Assembly (NCBI GenBank): GCA_945877005.1
Contig: CAMCQL010000149.1
Location: 1 to 5,041 of the forward strand
DNA: 5,041 nucleotides
From: Chryseobacterium gleum
GTDB taxonomy: Bacteria > Bacteroidota > Bacteroidia > Flavobacteriales_D > Crocinitomicaceae
Direction of reading: 5' to 3'
The notes under the pieces were generated by a model. The model worked only from the letters and a program-made list of their open reading frames with translations. It did not search any database and had not been told where the DNA came from. Both the position numbers and the translations under genes were made by a program. How positions within the stretch are numbered: position 1 is the stretch's first letter; every line of letters starts with the position of its first letter. Shown in pieces: positions 1 to 5,041 of this stretch.

Positions 1-121
1 TTGATTGAGTTATTAGTTCTGCAATTTGATATAAAAAATCTCTGATTTTCTCAACTTGCTCATTTGTAAATTTTCTTTCTTTTTTGTTTAGTATTTCATC
101 GCATTTTTTCAGTGAAATCAT
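1..121 (-). CDS. Small hypothetical protein, N-terminal 40 residues (3' end outside window)
   Basis: An ATG at 121-119 opens a frame that stays free of stops for 40 codons to the window edge. An in-frame TAA lies two codons upstream, so no earlier start is possible. The visible protein begins MISLKKCDEILNKKERKFT and continues with a second amphipathic, Glu/Lys-rich stretch (NEQVEKIRDFLYQIAELI). It has no signal peptide or membrane segment. From memory, the pattern 'CDEILNKKxRKFTNEQVEKIRDFLYQIAEL' resembles a group of short (about 60-70 residue) uncharacterised proteins found near mobile and toxin-antitoxin-like loci in Bacteroidota; I cannot verify this. It starts 60 bp after the stop codon of the MerR-like gene on the same strand, so the two could share a transcript. 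No function is assigned. The AT richness makes a 40-codon chance frame possible, but the regular charge pattern favours a real gene. Confidence 0.6.
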   Translation of the reverse strand, partial: MISLKKCDEILNKKERKFTNEQVEKIRDFLYQIAELITQS

Positions 122-136
122 TGTTTAATTAACACA

Positions 137-168
137 CACTGCTTTTGGGGTTATTCCATTCAACAGTG
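137..168. other. Imperfect inverted repeat in the spacer between the small gene and the MerR-like gene
   Basis: CACTG at 137-141 and TTG at 145-147 can pair with CAACAGTG at 161-168, giving about eight base pairs with a three-base bulge and a loop of about 13 bases. It lies in the 60-bp spacer upstream of the small minus-strand gene. In a read-through transcript it would form a modest hairpin about 15 bases before that start codon. No T-run follows on the minus strand, so it is not a convincing terminator. It could be a leader structure or chance. Confidence 0.25.
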
Positions 169-181
169 CATCTCTTTGAAA

Positions 182-1027
182 TTAGGGGTTATCCCTTTTT
201 ATTTTCTTTTTATTCGTAACGGTATATGTTGATTTACCAGCCCTCTTTTTTTCAATTAAACTTCCAAACTGGAGCATACTCATTAATGCATTCGCTTTTA
301 TTTTGTCCTTAGTAAAAAACTCCTCATCAACAACATAATCGTTGTCCTTTACACGAATCGTTACAGACTGGATGTCTTTAACGCTAAGTGATTCTTCAAT
401 CTTTTTTTGAATAGGGGATTTTGGGATTTGACTGTAGTTCAAGTAATCTGCTTTTACTTTTTTCTTAGTAAGCAATCTGTCTAATAACTTATTAAGATCT
501 ATAGAAATAAAGTCTTCCGTTATCCAGCCAAATTCATTCCCTAAGTCTATTTCTATCTGACGAACTATTTCGGCTTGTCCAGATTCAAATACTATCAATT
601 TAATAGGAATACTTGAAGTTATTGCTACTGCCATATAAAAATCAAGCAGTGGGCTTTTAGAAATATTCTCTTTAGAACTGTATAAATCAATTTGATTTTT
701 CACCTCCTTAATTCGCTTCAAATCAAGGCCGAAACCCCGTAATTTATTTATGATGTGAATCCACACTATTTCTGACATACTAAACCTTTTCCACCCCTTG
801 CCATTGAGTCTATCATCATCGATAATTCCCATTTCGTACCAATGATTAAGAACCCTTGATGAAATATTTTCTTCACTAATTGAGTATGTCTGTGCATTGA
901 AATATTTCTTAATAGGATGATCCGAGTATAGAAATCCTCCAAAAAAATTTTCATCGAACCAATCGTTTGCCACAAAGGTATTTTTTCTATTTTCCATAAA
1001 TTCCTTTTGTTCTTTTGTTATTTCCAT
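182..1027 (-). CDS. MerR-like helix-turn-helix transcriptional regulator
   Basis: This 281-residue protein is predicted to be a cytoplasmic DNA-binding regulator. Residues about 47-115 follow the MerR winged-helix plan. They run from the recognition helix region (ENISSRVLNHWYEMGII), through the wing (DDRLNGKGWKRFS), to the helix pair (MSEIVWIHIINKLRGFGLDLKRIKEV) that matches the usual 'RRYSxxDLxxLxxIxxLRxxGxSLxEIKxLL' pattern. Unusually, about 46 residues rich in Phe, Asn and Asp precede the HTH, which normally sits at the extreme N-terminus. The C-terminal 165 residues are not the short coiled coil of metal-sensing MerR proteins and show no Cys-metal site. The end (residues about 209-275) contains a beta-like stretch (SVTIRVKDNDYVVDEEFF) and a basic tail. 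No effector can be named. The ATG at 1027 is chosen because an in-frame TAA lies 11 codons upstream with no other ATG between. Paired palindromes just upstream suggest autoregulation. Confidence 0.85.
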   Translation of the reverse strand: MEITKEQKEFMENRKNTFVANDWFDENFFGGFLYSDHPIKKYFNAQTYSISEENISSRVLNHWYEMGIIDDDRLNGKGWKRFSMSEIVWIHIINKLRGFGLDLKRIKEVKNQIDLYSSKENISKSPLLDFYMAVAITSSIPIKLIVFESGQAEIVRQIEIDLGNEFGWITEDFISIDLNKLLDRLLTKKKVKADYLNYSQIPKSPIQKKIEESLSVKDIQSVTIRVKDNDYVVDEEFFTKDKIKANALMSMLQFGSLIEKKRAGKSTYTVTNKKKIKRDNP

Positions 1028-1032
1028 AATTC

Positions 1033-1046
1033 TTACATAAATGTAA
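1033..1046. promoter_or_regulatory. Candidate operator 1: perfect palindrome TTACAT-aa-ATGTAA
   Basis: The two 6-bp arms are exact reverse complements separated by AA. The site lies 6 bp upstream of the MerR-like gene's ATG, at or just past the start point expected from the -7 element at 1060-1053. A protein bound here would be placed to block that transcript. The arms match operator 2 except for one base. The MerR-like protein is the obvious candidate ligand, by inference only. Confidence 0.55.
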
Positions 1047-1052
1047 CTTTTA

Positions 1053-1060
1053 CAAACTTA
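1053..1060 (-). promoter_or_regulatory. Candidate -7 element (TAAGTTTG) of the MerR-like gene
   Basis: Read on the minus strand, 1060-1053 is TAAGTTTG, a full match to the Bacteroidota sigma-ABfr -7 consensus TAnnTTTG. It is 26 bp upstream of the ATG at 1027. A TTTG-type -33 element is not evident at the expected distance: the region around 1084-1080 reads TTACG and lies inside operator 2. The promoter may therefore be weak or need an activator. Confidence 0.5.
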
Positions 1061-1070
1061 CAAAAAAACA

Positions 1071-1084
1071 TTACATTGACGTAA
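1071..1084. promoter_or_regulatory. Candidate operator 2: near-perfect palindrome TTACAT-tg-ACGTAA
   Basis: This has the same design as operator 1, with one mismatch between the arms (ACGTAA instead of ATGTAA). Both copies are followed by CTTTT, so the shared unit is TTACAT-N4-GTAACTTTT. It begins exactly 38 bp from operator 1. It covers the -33 region of the MerR-like gene's promoter and lies about 30 bp upstream of the candidate -7 for the divergent gene. Binding could thus repress one direction and influence the other. Confidence 0.5.
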
Positions 1085-1114
1085 CTTTTTTTAAATTAAT
1101 TTAATTATTAATTT

Positions 1115-1122
1115 TATGTTTA
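1115..1122 (+). promoter_or_regulatory. Weak candidate -7 element for the divergent membrane-protein gene
   Basis: TATGTTTA matches TAnnTTTG except for the last base. An overlapping alternative, TAATTTTA at 1109-1116, fits equally well. Neither has a clear TTG-type -33 partner at 19-21 bp. A start here would leave a leader of only about 13-20 bases before the ATG at 1142. The AT-rich background makes such matches common. Confidence 0.25.
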
Positions 1123-1141
1123 GTTATTGCGTCCATTCTAA

Positions 1142-1783
1142 ATGGAGAATGATAAATTAAATATTCAGTATAAATTAACTAATAATATGTTTAAAAAGGA
1201 TCTTACACAAAAAGAAATTGTAGAAGTTTTAATGGGGATGATGTTTTTTTTGATCGCCTTATTATTGTTTTCCTACCTTGGATTTTATTTCTATGCAGAA
1301 ATTATCCGCTCTGAATCTATATTTGGTAAAATTATAGGAACCATATTCGGTTTATTTCTGATGTTAATTATGCTCTTCAGTACATATGTGGTATTTATAA
1401 ATGCTTACCATTCAATAGGTAATATCTTGGAAAAAAAGAAGGATAATACGTTTAGAAATTTGAAGATTGCTTCTTTTTCAATATTCTTGTTGATTTGGTT
1501 CACATGTGCACAAGGAATATTCAATCGTATTATTCTTGGTCCTCGTGACAATCAAGCAATGGCTGAGGTACTTTATAAGAAAGCACGCGAAACCAAAGAA
1601 TACAGAATTGGGGCAATTTGTTCAGATGGTTGGGAAAGTTCTGCAACTGGACGTGGCGCTTGTTCTTGGCATGGTGGAGTTAAAGAATGGCTTAAGGAAA
1701 CTGAAACTTATTATTCTAGGTCATTGGAAGAATGTAAAGACGAAGCAGAACAAATGAGCATATTAGATTATTACGTTTGGTAG
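1142..1783 (+). CDS. Three-helix membrane protein with C-terminal DUF3761-like Cys/His domain
   Basis: This 213-residue protein is predicted to sit in the inner membrane. Hydrophobic segments lie at about 31-53, 61-83 and 107-126. The N-terminus and the loop between helices 2 and 3 (EKKKDNTFRNLK) are positively charged, so by the positive-inside rule both are cytoplasmic and the tail after helix 3 is periplasmic. The tail has the signature C160-S-D-G-W, then G-R-G-A-C174-S-W-H177-G-G-V and W183. This strongly recalls DUF3761 (consensus-like C-x-D-G-x-x-S-x-S...G-x-C-S-x-H-G-G-V-x-x-W), a domain of unknown function usually seen in small exported proteins. The membrane anchor explains how this copy would reach the periplasm. 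C160, C174 and H177 could form a disulfide or a metal site (inference). A TAA lies directly before the ATG in frame, so translation cannot begin earlier; no Shine-Dalgarno sequence is visible. The gene is divergent from the MerR-like gene and shares its 114-bp promoter region. Confidence 0.8.
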   Translation: MENDKLNIQYKLTNNMFKKDLTQKEIVEVLMGMMFFLIALLLFSYLGFYFYAEIIRSESIFGKIIGTIFGLFLMLIMLFSTYVVFINAYHSIGNILEKKKDNTFRNLKIASFSIFLLIWFTCAQGIFNRIILGPRDNQAMAEVLYKKARETKEYRIGAICSDGWESSATGRGACSWHGGVKEWLKETETYYSRSLEECKDEAEQMSILDYYVW

Positions 1784-1796
1784 TATATATAAATTA

Positions 1797-1808
1797 AGGC
1801 TTCTGCCT
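1797..1808. terminator. Weak candidate bidirectional terminator hairpin in the convergent spacer
   Basis: AGGC-ttct-GCCT forms a 4-bp stem with a tetraloop, 13 bp after the membrane-protein stop codon and about 90 bp beyond the helicase stop. On the minus strand it is followed by a T-rich stretch (TAATTTATATATA); on the plus strand no T-run follows. The position between convergent genes suits a terminator, but the stem is short. The rest of the 1784-1897 spacer shows no gene. It contains only short direct repeats (ACCGTT twice at about 1853-1870; TTGCGTT twice at about 1843 and 1886). Confidence 0.25.
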
Positions 1809-1897
1809 ATGGGTTAAGATTCTCATCCCTACTCAAAATAGTTTGCGTTTAAGGACCGTTCAACAACCGTTTAGGGTTTGTTAGGTTGCGTTAATGC

Positions 1898-4800
1898 TTA
1901 CTTCTCCTTTCCTAAAAAATCACCCCAGCCTTTCCAACCTACATTCTTATAGACTGAGTCTGGATTTGATGGTATATTCTTTGGCTTCTGTTTATTCTTA
2001 ATTAACAACCTCCAATCTTTATTCGATTTTAATTTTAGTTGATGTACAAATTTTCTTGCCTGCTCAAAATCTATAAAAATCATTTTTTGGGGAGCAATTC
2101 TTTTTGTACCTAACCAATCACCTAAACTAATCCAACCTTTACCTTTATATACGAAATTTGGGTTAGAGGGTATGTTATCTGGTCTATTTGTCTTACTATA
2201 GATATCCCATTCGGTTTGACTCTTAAGGTTTAATTTTTGAACAATATTTTTCGCTTGTTCGTAATCAAGATATTCTCTATTGCTATTTGATTTATTATTT
2301 GTCCCTAAAAAGTCACCCCAGCCTTTCCAACCTACATTCTTATAGACTGAGTCTGGATTTGATGGTATGTTTTCTGGTTTTTTAGTAGTTCTATAAATAT
2401 TCCATTCCTTAGAACTTTTTAGTTTTAATTTACTTACAATACTTTGGGCTTCTTCATAAGTAAGAAATTCCTTTTTACTATTAGATTTATTATTTGTCCC
2501 TAAAAAGAAACCCCAATCTTTCCATCCTTTATTTTTGTAAACTGTATTTGGATTAGATGGTATATTTTCTAGTTTTTTAGTAGTTCTATAAATATTCCAT
2601 TCCTTTTGATTTTTCAGTTTTAATTTACTTACAATTCTCTGTGCCTCTTCATGTGTAAGAAATTCTCGATTTTGATTTCCTAAAAAATCTCCTATACCTT
2701 TCCATTTTGAATCAGTCGAGTATATTTTATATAAATAAATTGGCAAATTGTTTGGCCTTCCATTTTTTTTACAATAGTCGGTCCAAGATTTCTTTGATTT
2801 TAGATTCAACTTTTTTAAAAAAGATTTTGCATCATCAAACGACATATATGTCCTTCCCCAATGACTTTCCTTATTTGACCCAATAAAATCTAAACTACTT
2901 ATCCAACCATCATTTTTATATTTTATATGAGGATGTGTTGGAATTGGAAGAAGTGGATTTATTTTTAAATAATTTAAAAATTCATTATAAGAATTAAATG
3001 ATAACTTTCTAACTAATTCCCTCGCTTCTTCAAAAGGCAAATATGCAATATTTTTTCTTTTATTATTTGAGTCAAGCCAGTCACCCCAATCTTTCCACCC
3101 TTTACCTTTATAAACTTTACTTGGGTCATAGGGTATATCCATCCTTCTTCCATTTGACTTACAATATTCTAACCATTCCTTTTGACCACTTAACCCTAAG
3201 GCTCTAACTTGTTCTCTTGCTTCTTCAAATGGCAACCAAGCAATATTTTTTCTTCTATTCTGAGAACCAAGCCATTCAATCCAGTCTTTCCATCCTTTAT
3301 TTTTGTAAACTGTATTTGGATTAGATGGTATATTTTCTAGTTTATTTTTAGTGGTTCTATAAATATTCCAGTCCTTTTGATTTCTTAGTTTTAATCTGCT
3401 AACAATACTCTGTGCTTCTTCATAAGAAAGAAATTCTCGATTTTGATTTGCAATCCTTCCAGTCCCCAACCAATCACTTAAACTAATCCATCCCTTATCT
3501 TTATATCCCTTCTGTGGGTTAGTGGGTATATCCATCCGTCTTCCATTTGAACTACAATATTCTAACCAGTCCTTTTGTCCGTTTAATCCTAAAGCCCTAA
3601 CTTGTTCCCTCGCCTCTTCAAATGGCAACCAATTAAACTGTGAAAGTTTATCCCATAACTTTATTTGAAGTTGTTCAGAAAGTTGATTCGCATCGATGTA
3701 ATCTGAGAATACTTCAAATTGAAATTGGTCTGAATTTTCTTTTTTGATAGATGAACCAACTTCTTTTTTATCCTTAAAATATTCAATAATTCGATCATCA
3801 TTAGAAGCCAAGCCCCTAACTATTGCAAGAATCTCGTTAAAATTTTCATTGTCAATTTCTTGGGTAAGATCATCGTAAACTACTGGCAGAATAACATAAC
3901 CCCAATCTTTGCCCTCTTTCTTTCTTAAAGCCCTTCCTAATGCTTGGACAATATCAACCTTACTTTTTCTTGGATCAGCAAAAACGATACAGTCAATATT
4001 AGGAATATCTACTCCTTCAGTTAAACATCTTGCATTCGTAATTAAAGCCCTTGGGGAATCAGCAAACTCTTTGACAATAAGATTCCTCTTGGTTGTTGGC
4101 ATCTTACCAGAAACTGTATAGGTGTCAATGGGAGCGTATTTATAGGTGTCAGTTATGTCATCTTGAAGTTCCTTGTTGCGAACTGCCTTATCGATGGAAG
4201 AATGGAATGAAACTGCATTTTTAATAGGATAAAGTTTCATTGCTTTTCGTAGCGCTAACATAGAAGCCAAAGACCTTGCTTCTGTTTCTTTCTTCCATTT
4301 GTCATTCAACTGGACAAGGTTATTCTCTTTTATAAAGTCTGCAATTTCAGATTTTTTTACATCAATGGTGATTACCTTATAATCAGTAAGCAATTCCATT
4401 TCAATTGCCTCTTTAAAACTCATTTGAGCAAATGTGTCTCCGTAGATATCTTCATCGTCCATAGAGATTATATCATCCTTTGAACCAGCATAGAAGCGCT
4501 CAGTGGCAGTCATAAAGATTCGCTTGTCAATAGAGATGTTTTCCTCAAATAGTAAATGACTAAACAACTTCTTATCTGAACCAACTGTTTTATGGGCCTC
4601 ATCAAAAATCCCGACATCAAATTTGAATTTAAGATCTTTTGATACTTCAGCAATGATTCGTCCACTTTGATAGGTGGTAAAAATGACAATGTTCTCATCT
4701 TTGTTTTCAAGAAGCCATTTTTTAATATATACTGGATCTGTTTGACATGGAACACCTAAGTTGTCTGTCTTAAAAACAATGTCTTCTTCAGAACCAATAC

Positions 4801-5041
4801 CTTCATCTGAACAGATACAAAGCCATTTAACTTTTTTCCCTTTTGCAACAATTTCTCTTAAATAAATATCAAGTGTTTGTTTAACTAAAGATAAACTAGG
4901 AACTGCAATTATTGTTGCTTTTGACTTTAATTCTTGAGTTATCCAATAGCCAGTCAAACTTTTTCCAGAGCCACAAGGAAATATTAATTTACCCCTAGTA
5001 TTATCTTCTTTTATAAAGTGCTTTACGGCTTGTTTAAGCGC
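1898..5041 (-). CDS. SF2 DEAH-box helicase, restriction-enzyme-like motor with nine C-terminal INT_rpt-like repeats (5' end outside window)
   Basis: The frame is open from the TAA at 1900-1898 through the right window edge, so the N-terminus is missing. The TTG at 4957-4955 is not a start: the frame continues 28 codons upstream and supplies Walker A, PCGSGKS, at 4978-4958. Further motifs are TTYQS (motif Ib, 4678-4664), DEAH (4603-4592), TAT (motif III, 4510-4502), ARCLTEGVDIP (motif V, about 4033-4001) and QALGRALR (motif VI, 3946-3923), making a complete pair of RecA-like domains. Phrases such as MTATERFY, SMDDEDIYG and LLTDYKV recall COG4889-type helicases, the motors of Type ISP restriction-modification enzymes (LlaGI/LlaBIII type). 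Those continue into an adenine methyltransferase with NPPY and a target-recognition domain. Here no NPPY-type motif appears; after a linker of about 90 residues come nine repeats to the end. An Mrr-like nuclease could precede the motor, but that part is unseen. The likely role is ATP-driven DNA translocation in defence or in mobile-element biology (inference). Confidence 0.9.
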   Translation of the reverse strand, partial: ALKQAVKHFIKEDNTRGKLIFPCGSGKSLTGYWITQELKSKATIIAVPSLSLVKQTLDIYLREIVAKGKKVKWLCICSDEGIGSEEDIVFKTDNLGVPCQTDPVYIKKWLLENKDENIVIFTTYQSGRIIAEVSKDLKFKFDVGIFDEAHKTVGSDKKLFSHLLFEENISIDKRIFMTATERFYAGSKDDIISMDDEDIYGDTFAQMSFKEAIEMELLTDYKVITIDVKKSEIADFIKENNLVQLNDKWKKETEARSLASMLALRKAMKLYPIKNAVSFHSSIDKAVRNKELQDDITDTYKYAPIDTYTVSGKMPTTKRNLIVKEFADSPRALITNARCLTEGVDIPNIDCIVFADPRKSKVDIVQALGRALRKKEGKDWGYVILPVVYDDLTQEIDNENFNEILAIVRGLASNDDRIIEYFKDKKEVGSSIKKENSDQFQFEVFSDYIDANQLSEQLQIKLWDKLSQFNWLPFEEAREQVRALGLNGQKDWLEYCSSNGRRMDIPTNPQKGYKDKGWISLSDWLGTGRIANQNREFLSYEEAQSIVSRLKLRNQKDWNIYRTTKNKLENIPSNPNTVYKNKGWKDWIEWLGSQNRRKNIAWLPFEEAREQVRALGLSGQKEWLEYCKSNGRRMDIPYDPSKVYKGKGWKDWGDWLDSNNKRKNIAYLPFEEARELVRKLSFNSYNEFLNYLKINPLLPIPTHPHIKYKNDGWISSLDFIGSNKESHWGRTYMSFDDAKSFLKKLNLKSKKSWTDYCKKNGRPNNLPIYLYKIYSTDSKWKGIGDFLGNQNREFLTHEEAQRIVSKLKLKNQKEWNIYRTTKKLENIPSNPNTVYKNKGWKDWGFFLGTNNKSNSKKEFLTYEEAQSIVSKLKLKSSKEWNIYRTTKKPENIPSNPDSVYKNVGWKGWGDFLGTNNKSNSNREYLDYEQAKNIVQKLNLKSQTEWDIYSKTNRPDNIPSNPNFVYKGKGWISLGDWLGTKRIAPQKMIFIDFEQARKFVHQLKLKSNKDWRLLIKNKQKPKNIPSNPDSVYKNVGWKGWGDFLGKEK
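1920..1975 (-). repeat. 56-bp exact direct repeat (second copy 2313-2368), modules 9 and 7
   Basis: The 56 bases here recur without change at 2313-2368, offset 393 bp (131 codons, two modules). They encode the C-terminal half of a module (IPSNPDSVYKNVGWKGWGDF). The N-terminal halves of modules 7 and 9 differ markedly, so the match covers half a module. Identity at every synonymous position points to recent duplication or gene conversion rather than protein-level constraint. Confidence 0.9.
2517..2575 (-). repeat. 59-bp exact direct repeat (second copy 3285-3343), modules 6 and 2
   Basis: The 59 bases here recur without change at 3285-3343, offset 768 bp (256 codons, four modules). They encode the region from KLENIPSNPNTVYKNKGWKD. 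Just beyond one end, module 2 carries an extra codon (RTTKNKLEN against RTTKKLEN), a one-codon insertion or deletion between otherwise near-identical copies. Modules 3, 4 and 5 in between do not share the block. Confidence 0.9.

Larger units (their letters stand above)
1901..3631 (-). repeat. Nine tandem INT_rpt-like protein modules within the helicase gene
   Basis: In protein order the modules lie at 3631-3440, 3439-3242, 3241-3047, 3046-2852, 2851-2669, 2668-2474, 2473-2279, 2278-2084 and 2083-1901, each 61-66 residues, with no other sequence between them. The common pattern is aromatic-L-x-[FY]-E-E-A-[RQ]-x-[IV]-V-x-x-L-x-L-x-[SN]-x-K-x-W, then Y, then (D/N)IP-x-[NH]P-x-x-x-Y-K-x-x-GW-x-x-[WL]-x-[DE]-[WF]-[LI]-G. 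This corresponds, from memory, to Pfam 'Phage-integrase repeat unit' (INT_rpt), found in tandem at the N-terminus of some phage-type integrases. Modules 1 and 3 form one subtype (LPFEEAREQVRALGL, NGRRMDIP). Modules 2, 6 and 7 form another (REFL/KEFL, EEAQ, WNIYRTTK), with 8 close to them. Modules 4 and 5 are the most divergent and module 9 is intermediate. Their role here is unknown; DNA binding is a reasonable guess. Confidence 0.85.

Noticed and set aside
766..975. 69-codon minus-strand open frame
   Set aside because: It overlaps the MerR-like coding sequence out of frame, exactly over the recognisable HTH, and has no domain features.
1506..1757. 83-codon plus-strand open frame
   Set aside because: It lies wholly within the membrane-protein gene in another frame. 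The 1142 frame has clear membrane helices and a recognisable Cys/His motif, so this one is a shadow.
1857..1886. Integron attC-like cores: GTTCAAC at 1857-1863 and GTTAGGT at 1880-1886
   Set aside because: Both fit the degenerate core consensus, but they are only about 30 bp apart, lack L and R inner boxes and pairing arms, and no integron integrase is visible.
1901..3631. Regularly spaced DNA repeats that might suggest a CRISPR array or non-coding satellite
   Set aside because: The period is about 183-198 bp and always a multiple of three, the units are coding modules of one uninterrupted frame, and there are no short unique spacers.
3909..4121. 70-codon plus-strand open frame
   Set aside because: It is antisense to helicase motifs V and VI, so the conserved coding strand explains it.
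4510..4755. 81-codon minus-strand open frame
   Set aside because: It is an alternative frame over the DEAH and TAT region of the helicase, with no independent evidence.
1..5041. tRNA, rRNA, riboswitch, transposase or insertion-sequence ends
   Set aside because: I saw no cloverleaf or rRNA-like sequence, no transposase frame and no terminal inverted repeats with target duplications. The integrase-type repeats are part of a helicase, with no integrase catalytic domain in the window.

Overview
The window looks like a piece of an accessory region, probably a defence or mobile island, from a low-GC member of the Bacteroidota, perhaps a marine flavobacterium. The reasons are strong AT richness, starts without a clear Shine-Dalgarno sequence, a TAnnTTTG-type -7 element (TAAGTTTG) ahead of one gene, and protein families that I recall as common there. 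This host assignment is an inference from sequence style, not the result of a search.

Layout from left to right. Positions 1-121 (-) hold the start of a small Lys/Glu-rich helical protein cut by the window edge. Positions 182-1027 (-) encode a 281-residue protein with a MerR-type winged helix-turn-helix. Positions 1028-1141 are a 114-bp divergent promoter region with two copies of a 14-bp palindrome (TTACAT-N2-ATGTAA and a one-base variant), exactly 38 bp apart, on either side of a Bacteroidota-style -7 element. Positions 1142-1783 (+) encode a three-helix membrane protein whose C-terminal domain carries a Cys/His/Gly signature (CSDGW...GACSWHGGV) like that of DUF3761. A 114-bp convergent spacer follows. 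Positions 1898-5041 (-) are the 3' part of a large SF2 helicase gene that runs off the right edge.

The helicase is the main item. Its two RecA-like domains carry Walker A (PCGSGKS), DEAH, TAT, ARCLTEGVDIP and QALGRALR motifs. The motor resembles the COG4889-type helicases that power single-chain Type ISP restriction enzymes. Where those enzymes continue into a methyltransferase and a target-recognition domain, this protein instead ends in nine tandem modules of 61-66 residues that resemble the 'phage-integrase repeat unit' (INT_rpt). Stretches of 56 and 59 bp are identical between non-adjacent modules, synonymous positions included, so the array seems to be shuffled or homogenised by recombination. 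This is the best candidate here for an undescribed system: a restriction-like motor whose recognition part may be a modular repeat array.

The MerR-like protein probably regulates its own promoter and perhaps the divergent membrane-protein gene. The small gene lies just downstream of the regulator and may share its transcript. The helicase faces the membrane-protein gene tail to tail, so nothing in the window links the two at the level of transcription.
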